DNA from: CANLBN01 sp050633525
GTDB lineage: Bacteria; Pseudomonadota; Gammaproteobacteria; Pseudomonadales; Cellvibrionaceae
Direction of reading: 5' to 3'
Length of the DNA: 64,000 nucleotides
Assembly (NCBI GenBank): GCA_050633525.1
Contig: JBOEGR010000018.1
Span: 62,001 to 126,000 of the forward strand
Part shown: positions 17,284-27,170 of the stretch, in pieces
How positions within the stretch are numbered: position 1 is the stretch's first letter
Layout of the letters: every line of letters begins with the position of its first letter
Notes under the pieces: generated by a model
Database searches by the model: none
Told to the model about the DNA's origin: nothing
Seen by the model: only the letters and a program-made list of their open reading frames with translations
Made by a program: the position numbers and the translations under genes

Positions 17284-20169
17284 ATGCACACAGACACTGA
17301 TGCAAGTCAGCAAAAAGCCCACAGCCCCACAACATCCCCTACTGATAATTCAACGATTACCGCTACAGCACCCGGAAAATTGCGTGTAATCAAACGTAAT
17401 GGCACTGTTGTTCCTTTTGATGAGTCAAAAGTAGAAGTGGCGATGACTAAAGCCTTCTTAGCTGTTGAAGGGGGCGTTGCGGCGGCCTCACGTCGGGTTC
17501 ACGATATCGTTAAAGTCTTATCACAACAAATCACTGACACGTTTAAAAGACGCATGCCCTCTGGCGGCACGGTTCATATCGAAGATATCCAAGACCAAGT
17601 TGAATTAGCATTAATGCGTGGGGGTGAACATAAGGTTGCACGTGACTACGTACTTTATAGAGAAGAACGAGCACGCTTGAGAGAACCCAGCATCACACCG
17701 TCTCTCTCAGCAGAAGAGTTGGCAAATTATCCCAAAATTAATGTCACCCTGGCTGATGGCTCAATCGCCCCGCTCGATATGGAGCGTTTACATACGGTGG
17801 TAACAGAAGCTTGTGATGGTTTAAAAGACGTCGATGCTAAAACGATATTAGACGAAGCCACTCGCAACCTTTATGACGGTGTCGCTCTAGATGATATCAA
17901 TACTTCATTGGTGATTACGGCTCGCACACTTGTTGAGAAAGAGCCTAATTATACTTATGCAACGGCCCGTCTTTTGTTGGATAAGCTGCGAGCAGAAGCC
18001 TTAAGCTTCCTCGATGTGGCACAGCAGGCAACGCACCATGAAATGGAACACCTATACGCCAAAGCCCTACCCGCTTACATCCGAAAAGGGGTTGAGCTTG
18101 AGTTGCTGTCTCCAGACCTATTAAGCTTTGACTTGCAACAGCTAGGTGAAGCACTGGATCATGAGCGAGACAATCAATTTACCTATCTTGGCTTACAAAC
18201 CTTATATGACCGCTACTTTATTCATAGTGATGAAGTACGTATTGAGCTTCCTCAAGTCTTTTTCATGCGTGTCGCCATGGGACTTGCTGCTAAAGAAGAC
18301 AATCCAAACGCGCGTGCAATAGAGTTTTATCGCTTGATTAGCTCCTTCGACTACATGTGTTCAACCCCAACTCTCTTTAATGCAGGGACTTTACGACCAC
18401 AATTATCATCTTGCTACTTAACCACCATCCCCGATGACCTACATGGCATCTATGGCGCAATGCAAGATAATGCCATGCTATCTAAGTGGGCCGGTGGTTT
18501 AGGTAATGACTGGACCCCCGTACGTGCACTGGGTTCTTATATCAAAGGAACCAACGGTAAATCACAAGGCGTTGTGCCTTTCTTAAAAGTGGCCAATGAT
18601 ACTGCCGTAGCCGTTAACCAAGGTGGCAAACGCAAAGGGGCCATGTGTGCCTATCTCGAAACATGGCACTTGGATATCGAAGAGTTTTTAGAACTACGTA
18701 AAAATACCGGTGATGACCGCCGTCGTACTCATGATATGAACACTGCCAACTGGGTGCCCGACCTGTTCATGAAGCGTGTGTTCGAAGACCAAGAATGGAC
18801 TTTGTTTACCCCTAGTGAAACACCTGACTTACACGACCTTTACGGCAAAGCCTTTGAAGAGCGTTACGAAGCCTACGAGCGTATGTGTGACAGCGGTGAA
18901 ATAAAAACCTTTAAGCGTGTTTCTGCTGCAGGTTTATGGCGCAAAATGCTAGGCATGCTATTCGAAACAGGTCACCCTTGGGTTACCTTTAAAGACAGCT
19001 GTAATTTACGCAGCCCTCAGCAACATGCCGGCGTGATTCATTCATCTAACTTATGTACTGAAATCACCTTAAACACAAAAGCGGATGACGAAATAGCCGT
19101 GTGTAATTTAGGGTCTATTAATTTAGCCCAACATATCGAAGACGGTGAACTCAATCAAACAAAGCTACAAGCAACTGTTAAAACGGCTGTTCGTATGCTT
19201 GATAACGTGATTGACATTAACTACTACTCGGTCGAAACCGCACGTCAATCTAACTTGCGCCACCGCCCTGTGGGTATGGGCATCATGGGCTTTCAAGATG
19301 CTCTCTATAAGCAACGTATTGCTTATGGTTCTGATGAAGCAGTTGAATTTGCCGACCGCTCAATGGAAGCCATTAGCTACTATGCGATTAGCACTTCCAG
19401 TGACCTAGCAGCAGAACGCGGTAGTTACGAAAGTTACCCCGGTTCACTTTGGAGCCAAGGTATTTTACCTTTCGACTCCATTGATATTTTGGTGAAAAAT
19501 CGCGGTGAGAAATATATTGAAGTAGACCGTAGCCAAACTCTTGACTGGACGAGCCTGCGTAGCAAAGTGACGAGTCAAGGCATGCGTAACTCTAATGTCA
19601 TGGCCATTGCTCCAACTGCTACCATTGCCAATATTACCGGCGTATCGCAATCGATTGAACCGACATATCAAAACCTTTACGTTAAATCGAACCTTTCCGG
19701 TGAGTTTACCGTTGTAAATCCCTACCTTGTTCACGACCTAAAAGATCGTGATTTATGGGACAACGTAATGGTTAATGACTTGAAATATTATGAAGGGTCA
19801 GCACAAAAAGTAGATCGTATACCGGATGACTTGAAAGCGCTTTACGCCACTGCATTTGAAGTAGAGCCTAAGTGGATAGTCGATGCCGCCAGTCGCCGCC
19901 AAAAATGGATAGATCAAGCCCAAAGTCTAAATCTATACATTGCGGGAGCGAATGGTAAAAAGCTGGATATTACTTATCGTATGGCATGGTATCGCGGCTT
20001 AAAGACGACATATTATTTGCGCGCCTTAGCAGCCACATCAACAGAAAAATCCACTGTTGATACAGGTAATCTCAATGCAGTTTCATCATCGAGCAATAGC
20101 GCACCGACAGCAGCTGCTGTGCCCCAAGCTTGTTCTTTAGATGATCCAGATTGTGAAGCCTGCCAGTAA
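17284..20169 (+). CDS. nrdA: Ribonucleoside-diphosphate reductase class Ia, alpha subunit
   Basis: Catalytic and allosteric subunit that reduces ribonucleotides to deoxyribonucleotides. An N-terminal ATP-cone (VIKRNGTVVPFDESKVEVAM) is followed by a second cone-like region. In the catalytic core, QLSSCYL holds the first redox cysteine and NLCTEITLNT the radical-site cysteine, and the C-terminal tail CSLDDPDCEACQ carries the relay cysteines. At ~961 residues it has the long pseudomonad-type N-terminus. I chose the ATG at 17284 because GGAG lies 5-6 bases upstream; an ATG four codons earlier is in frame. nrdB follows. Confidence 0.98.
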   Translation: MHTDTDASQQKAHSPTTSPTDNSTITATAPGKLRVIKRNGTVVPFDESKVEVAMTKAFLAVEGGVAAASRRVHDIVKVLSQQITDTFKRRMPSGGTVHIEDIQDQVELALMRGGEHKVARDYVLYREERARLREPSITPSLSAEELANYPKINVTLADGSIAPLDMERLHTVVTEACDGLKDVDAKTILDEATRNLYDGVALDDINTSLVITARTLVEKEPNYTYATARLLLDKLRAEALSFLDVAQQATHHEMEHLYAKALPAYIRKGVELELLSPDLLSFDLQQLGEALDHERDNQFTYLGLQTLYDRYFIHSDEVRIELPQVFFMRVAMGLAAKEDNPNARAIEFYRLISSFDYMCSTPTLFNAGTLRPQLSSCYLTTIPDDLHGIYGAMQDNAMLSKWAGGLGNDWTPVRALGSYIKGTNGKSQGVVPFLKVANDTAVAVNQGGKRKGAMCAYLETWHLDIEEFLELRKNTGDDRRRTHDMNTANWVPDLFMKRVFEDQEWTLFTPSETPDLHDLYGKAFEERYEAYERMCDSGEIKTFKRVSAAGLWRKMLGMLFETGHPWVTFKDSCNLRSPQQHAGVIHSSNLCTEITLNTKADDEIAVCNLGSINLAQHIEDGELNQTKLQATVKTAVRMLDNVIDINYYSVETARQSNLRHRPVGMGIMGFQDALYKQRIAYGSDEAVEFADRSMEAISYYAISTSSDLAAERGSYESYPGSLWSQGILPFDSIDILVKNRGEKYIEVDRSQTLDWTSLRSKVTSQGMRNSNVMAIAPTATIANITGVSQSIEPTYQNLYVKSNLSGEFTVVNPYLVHDLKDRDLWDNVMVNDLKYYEGSAQKVDRIPDDLKALYATAFEVEPKWIVDAASRRQKWIDQAQSLNLYIAGANGKKLDITYRMAWYRGLKTTYYLRALAATSTEKSTVDTGNLNAVSSSSNSAPTAAAVPQACSLDDPDCEACQ

Positions 20170-20197
20170 AAGGTACTGAGCTTAAGAAAAGGTTAAG

Positions 20198-20240
20198 AAT
20201 ACGTTTTACAAACGCTAAGGCACTTTTGATAAAACGTATT
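20198..20240 (+). repeat. Inverted repeat between nrdA and nrdB
   Basis: AATACGTTTTA (20198-20208) and TAAAACGTATT (20230-20240) are perfect complements, 11 bp each, with a 21-nt loop. AT-rich and without a T-tract, so it is more likely an mRNA processing or stability element than a terminator. Confidence 0.6.
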
Positions 20241-20347
20241 CAACACCATGCTCAAATAAAGAAAGACCAAAGCAACAATAAGACAAACAACAAAAACGAA
20301 TAGCAAAATAGACGACTAAATAGAAAGACCAAATAGAGAGTAACATT

Positions 20348-21670
20348 ATGTTAAGTTGGGATGATTACGACGATACCCTAGAACTACCTGCAAAGGCACA
20401 AATAGCTTCCGAACCAAAAATTGAAAACCAAAAAGCACCCGCTGTACAGCAAGCAATGGCAGAGCCTGCTGCTGCCGTATCACAAATGGGCAGCAATACT
20501 GCAATTGCACAAGCAACTGCAGCAGCAGAAAAAACAAGTATACCCGTCGAGAATCCAGAAAAGACTCTCGGTAATGACCCTATTAGTCGCGCAAAAAATG
20601 CCATCAATAACATGGATACATCTGCCGGCATTGAAGAATTAGAAATGGGCGCTTCTCGTGTGCAAGTTGACCAAAAAGCGATGATTAACTGCCGCGCTGA
20701 CCTCAACCAGCTAGTGCCATTCAAATATGACTGGGCGTGGCAAAAATACCTTGATGGCTGCGCCAACCACTGGATGCCACAAGAAGTTAATATGACAGCT
20801 GATATCGCGATCTGGAAAAGTAAAGATGGCCTGAGCGATGATGAGCGACGCATTGTTATGCGCTCTCTTGGCTATTTCTCAACAGCTGATTCGCTCGTAG
20901 CCAATAATTTAGTATTGGCAATTTATCGCTTAATTACGAACCCAGAATGCCGACAATATATCTTACGCCAAGCATTTGAAGAAGCCATTCATACTCATGC
21001 CTATCAGTACTGTATTGAATCACTAGGCATGGATGAAAGTGAGATATTTAATATGTACCGCGAAGTCCCTTCGGTGGCTAACAAGGCGACATGGAGTATC
21101 GATCATACTCAAGGTATCACTGACCCTAACTTCAACACCGGCACAACGGAAGCGGATCAAGAATTGTTACGTAACCTGATTGGCTTCTACGCCGTGACCG
21201 AAGGCATTTTCTTCTACTGTGGCTTTACCCAGATTTTATCCATGGGCCGCCGCAATAAAATGACGGGTGTTGCTGAGCAATTTCAATATATTTTACGCGA
21301 TGAATCGATGCACCTTAACTTTGGTATCGATGTTATTAACCAAATTAAATTAGAGAACCCTCATTTGTGGTCTGCTGAATTCCAAGAAGAAGTCATACAG
21401 ATGATTTTAGAAGGAACTGAACTGGAAATTGCTTATGCACGCGACACCATGCCAAGAGGTGTATTGGGCATGAATGCCGCCATGATGGAAGAATACCTCC
21501 AATTTATTGCCAACCGCCGTTTAGCTCAACTAGGCCTCAAAGAACAATACCCAGGAGCAAAAAACCCATTCCCTTGGATGAGTGAAATTATGGATCTACG
21601 TAAAGAGAAAAATTTCTTTGAAACGCGTGTTATTGAATATCAAACAGGTGGCGCACTAAACTGGGATTAA
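20348..21670 (+). CDS. nrdB: Ribonucleoside-diphosphate reductase class Ia, beta subunit
   Basis: Provides the diiron-tyrosyl radical for NrdA. The start MLSWDDYDD and a low-complexity Ala/Gln-rich segment (residues ~15-100) precede the conserved NCRADLNQLVPFKYDWAW. Iron ligands are seen in RQAFEEAIHTHAYQY and RDESMHLNFG. It ends in a normal tail. The 440-residue length is above E. coli NrdB (376) because of the N-terminal extension, a pseudomonad-like trait. It starts 178 bases after nrdA, with an intervening hairpin. Confidence 0.97.
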   Translation: MLSWDDYDDTLELPAKAQIASEPKIENQKAPAVQQAMAEPAAAVSQMGSNTAIAQATAAAEKTSIPVENPEKTLGNDPISRAKNAINNMDTSAGIEELEMGASRVQVDQKAMINCRADLNQLVPFKYDWAWQKYLDGCANHWMPQEVNMTADIAIWKSKDGLSDDERRIVMRSLGYFSTADSLVANNLVLAIYRLITNPECRQYILRQAFEEAIHTHAYQYCIESLGMDESEIFNMYREVPSVANKATWSIDHTQGITDPNFNTGTTEADQELLRNLIGFYAVTEGIFFYCGFTQILSMGRRNKMTGVAEQFQYILRDESMHLNFGIDVINQIKLENPHLWSAEFQEEVIQMILEGTELEIAYARDTMPRGVLGMNAAMMEEYLQFIANRRLAQLGLKEQYPGAKNPFPWMSEIMDLRKEKNFFETRVIEYQTGGALNWD

Positions 21671-21700
21671 ACAACGATTTTTGGGGGGAGTACAGGGGCC

Positions 21701-21719
21701 GCGATCAAAGGATGATCGC
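21701..21719 (+). terminator. Terminator after nrdB
   Basis: GCGATCA, loop AAGGA, TGATCGC, then ATTTT, 30 bases past the nrdB stop codon. The stem is 7 bp and the T-tract short, so termination may be partial. Confidence 0.6.
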
Positions 21720-21800
21720 ATTTTAAAACACTAGCACTGCCACCCAATATCATCTACGACTTTAGTCTAGACAAGTAAATAAAATCAGAGTAAAAAGCAC

Positions 21801-22220
21801 ATGAGCAATCACAAAAGTCTGAAAAATCATACTGACTGTTGTGAAAAAGGAAGTGAGAATAAGGAAGAAAAATTTGATCAGAACCAAGCCTATGATGCTC
21901 GGATGAGTATTATGAAGCTATCAAAATCAGTTAGCGAACTATCAAAAACCTTGGTTTTACTGGCTGAATTAGTCAATAGCAGGTCAGACAAACAGCGCTC
22001 ATTGCTCACTCATATTGACACTGACCTTGGAACTAATCAAAGACACTCTACATCTAGATACAGCAAACTTAGATATAACAAAGACCAAGAAAAGAAGGCA
22101 CTGGCCGTTAGCAACAAAATCAATACGGTGAACCGATCGACTAAAAGAGTGTCTTGTAAAAACATATATTACAAAAAAATTACAGAAAAAAGCTACCAAA
22201 CGGACTTTATATTGCACTAG
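21801..22220 (+). CDS. Hypothetical basic protein
   Basis: 139 residues, not recognised. The central segment (SIMKLSKSVSELSKTLVLLAELV) looks like an amphipathic or coiled-coil helix; the tail is Lys/Arg-rich. No signal peptide, no catalytic motif. It starts with a plain ATG and a weak ribosome-binding site and lies 30 bases before the next small gene, so the two may be cotranscribed. It may be a fast-evolving local gene. Confidence 0.45.
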   Translation: MSNHKSLKNHTDCCEKGSENKEEKFDQNQAYDARMSIMKLSKSVSELSKTLVLLAELVNSRSDKQRSLLTHIDTDLGTNQRHSTSRYSKLRYNKDQEKKALAVSNKINTVNRSTKRVSCKNIYYKKITEKSYQTDFILH

Positions 22221-22249
22221 GCCATTTAACATCTCTCGGGGATCAGGTT

Positions 22250-22624
22250 ATGCTTGCAGTCAAAGAACCAAAACGTGTTTATATCAAAGAACCACGCGGC
22301 ACGCGTGAACAGCGTCAAATCGCCAGAATGGTGAGACACTTACGCGACCAATACCAACAACGCAATCAGCAACACGCAATGCCTTCAGACTGGCTATTGG
22401 AGCAGTTGGTTATCAACGGTGCAAAGCAATGCATACTGGTTAAAGAGAACTGGCAGCTTAAAGTTCGACTTACATTGAAAGAAATCATTCTTGATACATC
22501 TTATCCAGACTGCCAGTACATTAACAACCACAACTACATGCCACTGTTTCCTAATAGCGAACTGTATGAGCCTTGGGAAGTTCATCATGCGATGAAATTA
22601 CTGTTGGATTTTTTAGATGAGTAA
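22250..22624 (+). CDS. Hypothetical protein
   Basis: 124 residues, not recognised. The N-terminal half is Arg/Gln-rich (REQRQIARMVRHLRDQYQQRNQQ) and probably helical; the C-terminal half is acidic and ends LLDFLDE. GGGGATCAGG precedes the ATG. It has more regular protein character than the gene before it and may form a pair with it downstream of nrdAB. Confidence 0.55.
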   Translation: MLAVKEPKRVYIKEPRGTREQRQIARMVRHLRDQYQQRNQQHAMPSDWLLEQLVINGAKQCILVKENWQLKVRLTLKEIILDTSYPDCQYINNHNYMPLFPNSELYEPWEVHHAMKLLLDFLDE

Positions 22625-22781
22625 TGAAAATTAAACCGAGACTTTACAAAAGCAAGCAAACTGTTTTTTAATACTTGCTATCAGAGGCTTGTCGTTAATG
22701 ACACTCTAACTAGGATTTTATATACTGCACTTTTATTATTAAACCGTATTATTTTCTATCCATTATCAATTTCTATCATTA

Positions 22782-23588
22782 TCAATTTCTATAGTAATAC
22801 TGAATAGTCGCTTCCATTGTTGCCCCATCCTCATCTGTTATGTTTACATTACCGTTATAAGATAAGAGTCGCCTAGTTCTAAGGTCATAGCTGAGCAGGA
22901 GCGGTTTAGCAAATAGGCTAATGAAACTATTACTGGGGCGAATCAAGAATGAAACCACCTGTTCACTATAACCTTCTCGCTTAACAAGATAATTTTTATC
23001 CGTCGTTTTTGTAATAGACAAGTTAAATGTTTTCAGGTGGACTGGCGACAAAAAATCCATCTTAACTGTTTGACCAGCAATTAAATCAATCCAGCTTTGG
23101 CGTATAGCCTCATCAAAACCTGCATCGATCACAAGTGAATCAGATAGTTTTAGATCCGCCTTTTTTATATTTTCAGCATCAGGTTTTTTATATTGAACTT
23201 CAATATTCAGATGTCCATTTGCATCTCGGGACAGTAAAACTTGACGTTGCTCACCATGCCTGAAATCCTCTTGCCTTACTTGTGGCTGTAATAAGCTACC
23301 ACTGTAACTCAACTTTTTTTGTGCAATTAAAGCTTGGGCAGAATCTCTATACTCGACTAAAAATTGGCGACCATTCGGCAGCTCTGGATAATGATACTCG
23401 CAATAAAGCAATGTATTATCGCTAGGGTCAAGAGCAGAACCCACAATAGTAGCGGAAGCACTTAAATTGTCATCAGAAGAAGCAATATCAGGGCATTGAG
23501 GCGCTAAGGCCATCGCCTCAGCGCTGAAGCCTATCAATGTTGATATAAGTAATGCTGGCTGTATTAAGAAATGTTTAGCGTCGCTCAT
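22782..23588 (-). CDS. Secreted hypothetical protein of the cfa operon
   Basis: 268 residues with an N-terminal signal peptide (QPALLISTLIGFSAEAMA) and a predicted beta-rich mature part, for example LLLSYDLRTRRLLSYNGNVN; two cysteines lie in the first third. I recognise no domain with confidence. It is the last gene of the row running from the ECF-sigma locus, 56 bases after the cyclopropane synthase, so it probably acts in the envelope in the same stress response. Confidence 0.7.
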   Translation of the reverse strand: MSDAKHFLIQPALLISTLIGFSAEAMALAPQCPDIASSDDNLSASATIVGSALDPSDNTLLYCEYHYPELPNGRQFLVEYRDSAQALIAQKKLSYSGSLLQPQVRQEDFRHGEQRQVLLSRDANGHLNIEVQYKKPDAENIKKADLKLSDSLVIDAGFDEAIRQSWIDLIAGQTVKMDFLSPVHLKTFNLSITKTTDKNYLVKREGYSEQVVSFLIRPSNSFISLFAKPLLLSYDLRTRRLLSYNGNVNITDEDGATMEATIQYYYRN

Positions 23589-23644
23589 AAATAATTACCC
23601 GATGATAGCATCAAGTAATTATTCGTATTCAACAGAAAAAAAGA

Positions 23645-24943
23645 TTAGTTTACAGCGGGCAAATCAAGACATCGTGGTTTTGCCATCAACATTTGCATAG
23701 TGCCTATTGTTCGCTCTCTGAAACCACCTTCACAGTAAGCCAAGTAAAAATCCCACATGCGAATAAAAAGATCGTCATAGCCTAACGACTTAACATCAGA
23801 TAGCTTATCAAAGAAGCATTGACGCCAATCTTCTAAAGTACGGGCATAATCTAAGGTGATATCTTCAATGCCCACTATTTGCATATCGGTATCATTGGCA
23901 ACGTGTTTTGCCATTATCGATGGACAGGGTAAGTGACCACCGGGAAAAATATAAAGTTGAATAAAATCAGCACTATCACTGGTCTGCTGATAACGTTGGT
24001 CAGGCATCGTTATCGCTTGTATTAGCATCAAACCATCCTTCTTCAACAAGCGGCTGCAAGTTGAAAAATATGCTGGATAATATTGAGAGCCAACTGCTTC
24101 TATCATCTCAATAGAGACTAATTTATCAAACTGCCCTTCTAAATCACGGTAATCGTCCAATAAAACCGTAATCTTATCTTCTAGACCTTCGGCTTTGACT
24201 GCATTGACTGCGTGGGCGTGTTGCTCTTTAGATATGGTTGTGGTTGTCACACGACAGCCATGGTACTTTGCAGCATGTATTGCCATACCACCCCACCCTG
24301 TTCCGATTTCCAATAAATGATCAGCGGAACTGAGCTTTAAGCGTTGGCAAATATGTTCTAATTTGTAACTAGCAGCCTCTTCTAAAGACGTATCCGAACG
24401 GGGATAAATAGCGGATGAGTACATCATCGTCTTGTCTAAAAACAACGAGAAAAAGTCATTACCTAAATCATAATGCGCTGAAATATTACGGCGAGCATTT
24501 TTCTTATTATTGATACGCAAACGATGTTTTATATCAGAAAATACATGGCTCAATTTAGCCCAACCAGAATTAAAACGGTATAAAGCATCCATATTTTGAC
24601 ACATCACACGAATAACGCTAACTAAGTCGGGCGATGTCCAATCACCTCTCATATAGGCTTCACCGGCGCCGGTTGTACCATTAAATAATAAATCCCTGTA
24701 AACAGATATATCATGAATGACTATATGTGCTTCTAAGTAGTGTTCTTCGCTAGATGCATTTAAGCCAAAAGAATATCTATCTTTGCCATCTTCTATAACT
24801 AAGGCAGATTGCGTAAATTGCTGCAAACGACTTAAGACTATGCGCTTGGCCCAACGCTCAATCGCACTGGCTGAGCGAGAGGCTTTATTAATGCTATTAC
24901 TGTTATTTTCATTATTAATATTGGTAACACTAAGGGCTTTCAT
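23645..24943 (-). CDS. cfa: Cyclopropane-fatty-acyl-phospholipid synthase family protein
   Basis: SAM-dependent methyltransferase acting on membrane unsaturated fatty acids. The SAM motif LLEIGTGWGGMAIHAA, the Cfa-specific AHYDLGNDFFSLFLDKTMMYSSA and QLYIFPGGHLP are present. The 432-residue length is normal. It lies in the cluster with DUF1365 and an FAD oxidoreductase next to an ECF sigma/ChrR pair; in Rhodobacter the RpoE-ChrR singlet-oxygen response controls a similar set. Alternative: it could carry out a related lipid methylation (for example furan fatty acids) rather than cyclopropanation. Confidence 0.93.
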   Translation of the reverse strand: MKALSVTNINNENNSNSINKASRSASAIERWAKRIVLSRLQQFTQSALVIEDGKDRYSFGLNASSEEHYLEAHIVIHDISVYRDLLFNGTTGAGEAYMRGDWTSPDLVSVIRVMCQNMDALYRFNSGWAKLSHVFSDIKHRLRINNKKNARRNISAHYDLGNDFFSLFLDKTMMYSSAIYPRSDTSLEEAASYKLEHICQRLKLSSADHLLEIGTGWGGMAIHAAKYHGCRVTTTTISKEQHAHAVNAVKAEGLEDKITVLLDDYRDLEGQFDKLVSIEMIEAVGSQYYPAYFSTCSRLLKKDGLMLIQAITMPDQRYQQTSDSADFIQLYIFPGGHLPCPSIMAKHVANDTDMQIVGIEDITLDYARTLEDWRQCFFDKLSDVKSLGYDDLFIRMWDFYLAYCEGGFRERTIGTMQMLMAKPRCLDLPAVN

Positions 24944-25021
24944 TCTTAACTCCTAACACTCACTGCCTAAAAAAGAAATTGACGAGAAAACAAGAAGATG
25001 TCAATTAGACCTAAAAATTTA

Positions 25022-25888
25022 CTACTTATTATTCGTAAGGGGATTATCACTCAGATTAGAATAAAAAGGGATTCGTTTTAACCACAGTTTTAACGCTTGC
25101 CAATAAATGGCAGCAAATACTTTTAGCGTCATCCATGGGTATCGTGAAATGACTCGGTTCATCATCTTTCCTGACATGGGGTAACGCTGCATGACTATCG
25201 TTGCATCAAACTGAGATTGTTGCTGACGCTGAACATCAATATGAACAAGTAAATCCTCACTGGGTGTCTTACCCACCCAATGGTATTGCAAATCCATAGG
25301 CTGAAAAGGTGAGACGTGCATTTCTTTATTAAAAATAAACGATTGCTTATGTGAGTCGTGATCCTCTACATTTAACACGTACTGGCAACGTTGCTTCCAT
25401 GGGGTATTGGTCACTTCGGCAACGACAGTTTCTAATTTTTTACCGGTTTTATCAAAACAGTAGTAACACGTAATCGGATTAATAATAAAACCAAAATAAC
25501 GTAAATTGGCCAACATACGAATTGGCCCTTCAGGGCGCCGACCATTGTGCTGCTCGACATGATCCGCAATGGCATCGTAAAGAGAGGTATCGCTATTACC
25601 ATCGAAAAAGTCTTTACGCCTATATCGAGCAAGAGCAAACCACTTTTCTGACCACCAAGTACTTTGAGAAAAAACGTGATCAAGTTCTTGCAAGTCTAAG
25701 TAAACCATAAAGACCTTGTAAGTAAAATCATGCGACTTAGGAGAGAAACGTCGATGCCTTACCGTACCTTGATATATTGCACTCGCACACTCGGCTTCTT
25801 CACTGGAGCCAAAAGCTTTTTTGCCTGGACTAGTTTTTTTTTGATTTGGGCTAAGAGCTTTTTGCCCCAGGCTAAAGGCTTTCATCAA
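25022..25888 (-). CDS. DUF1365 domain protein
   Basis: 288 residues. The family start YQGTVRHRRFSPKSHDFTYKVFMVYLDL is preceded by ~35 extra residues with repeated Lys/Ser/Gly words. The central LRYFGFIINPITCYYCFD and the KEMHVSPFQPMD motif are typical. Its ATG overlaps the stop of the upstream FAD oxidoreductase by 4 bases (ATGA), so translation is coupled. The function is unknown; it accompanies cfa-type genes in many proteobacteria and may help modify membrane lipids. Confidence 0.92.
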   Translation of the reverse strand: MMKAFSLGQKALSPNQKKTSPGKKAFGSSEEAECASAIYQGTVRHRRFSPKSHDFTYKVFMVYLDLQELDHVFSQSTWWSEKWFALARYRRKDFFDGNSDTSLYDAIADHVEQHNGRRPEGPIRMLANLRYFGFIINPITCYYCFDKTGKKLETVVAEVTNTPWKQRCQYVLNVEDHDSHKQSFIFNKEMHVSPFQPMDLQYHWVGKTPSEDLLVHIDVQRQQQSQFDATIVMQRYPMSGKMMNRVISRYPWMTLKVFAAIYWQALKLWLKRIPFYSNLSDNPLTNNK

Positions 25889-27153
25889 AGTGAAGCTCCA
25901 AATTTATCAGCGACTTTTAAAGCACTAACAACGCCATCTTCATGAAAACCATTTGCCCAATACGCCCCGCAAAACCACGTTCGATTCACGCCATTAATTT
26001 CTGACCATCGTTGCTGAGCCTTGATACCTTCAACTGAGAAAACGGGGTGATCATAATGATAAGTTCCCAATATCTTTTCAGGCGCAATCGCTTGAGTACG
26101 GTTTAAAGTAACACAAAAAGTAGCGTCGCTCTGTATCGATTGAAGTATATTCATATCATAGGTTAATACGGGCGGAAGCTCATGATTAGATGCACTATCA
26201 TCGCCATCATCAACAATGCGATAGTTCCAGCTCGACCAAGTCGAACGTTTAGAGGGTAAAATTGAAGCATCCGTATGCAGGACAACTTCGTTTTTTTGAT
26301 ACGGTATTTTTGATAATACCTCCATTTCATCGGCGCTAACATCTTTTAACATAGCCAAAGCCTGATCACTATGGCTTGCGATCACAACATGATCATAATC
26401 TTGACTGTCTTGTGCTGTTTTTATTGTGACGCGATCTTCACTTCGCTCTACAGACAATACTGGGCTCGCTAGCCTTACTTTATCTTCAAAGTGTCGAATA
26501 ATAGGCTCAATATAAGAACGGGACCCACCTTTAATCGTATGCCATTGCGGCCTCTCGTTAACACTTAATAAGCCGTGATTACGAAAAAAATGAACGAAGA
26601 ATTGCAGAGGAAATTCTTGCATTACAGAAGTGGATGCTGACCATATCGCAGCCCCCATAGGAATCAAATACTTATCAATAAATGTTGTTGAATATTGCTT
26701 ATGTTTTAAATAGTCCCCTAAGGTCATATCAAGGTATTGACCACCGCTATCAATATCAACTATGGCTTCTTTATTAAAACGTAGAATATCTCTGATCATT
26801 TGCCAGTGATTCGCTTTGAATATATTTCGTCTCTGAGCAAAGAGTGTATTCAGGTTATTGCCGCTGTACTCCAAGCCACTTAATTCGCAACTAACACTAA
26901 AACCCATTTCAGTCGGCTGGTATTCGACGTCTAACTGTTTGAGTAGCTCTTTAAAGTTAGGGTAGGTCCAATCATTAAACACAATAAAACCAGTATCAAT
27001 TGCGTAATCACGCCCCTTAAAATGAATATCCTTTGTCGCAGTATGACCACCTAAACGGTCATTTGCTTCATACAAGGTAATATCGTGGTTTCGATTTAAT
27101 ACATAGGCCGCAGTCAGTCCAGAAATGCCTGCGCCAATAATCGCTATTTTCAT
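25885..27153 (-). CDS. FAD-dependent amine-oxidase-like oxidoreductase
   Basis: 422 residues. The N-terminal dinucleotide-binding fold IAIIGAGISGLTAAYVLN is followed by LGGHTATKD, and the C-terminus has the FAD-closing WFCGAYWANGFHEDGVVSA. This family travels with DUF1365 and cyclopropane synthases and is probably a fatty-acid or lipid-modifying flavoprotein; the substrate is unknown. It overlaps DUF1365 by 4 bases and follows the SDR gene by 17 bases, within one operon. Confidence 0.93.
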   Translation of the reverse strand: MKIAIIGAGISGLTAAYVLNRNHDITLYEANDRLGGHTATKDIHFKGRDYAIDTGFIVFNDWTYPNFKELLKQLDVEYQPTEMGFSVSCELSGLEYSGNNLNTLFAQRRNIFKANHWQMIRDILRFNKEAIVDIDSGGQYLDMTLGDYLKHKQYSTTFIDKYLIPMGAAIWSASTSVMQEFPLQFFVHFFRNHGLLSVNERPQWHTIKGGSRSYIEPIIRHFEDKVRLASPVLSVERSEDRVTIKTAQDSQDYDHVVIASHSDQALAMLKDVSADEMEVLSKIPYQKNEVVLHTDASILPSKRSTWSSWNYRIVDDGDDSASNHELPPVLTYDMNILQSIQSDATFCVTLNRTQAIAPEKILGTYHYDHPVFSVEGIKAQQRWSEINGVNRTWFCGAYWANGFHEDGVVSALKVADKFGASL

Positions 27154-27170
27154 TGAGAAATTAAGCCTTA

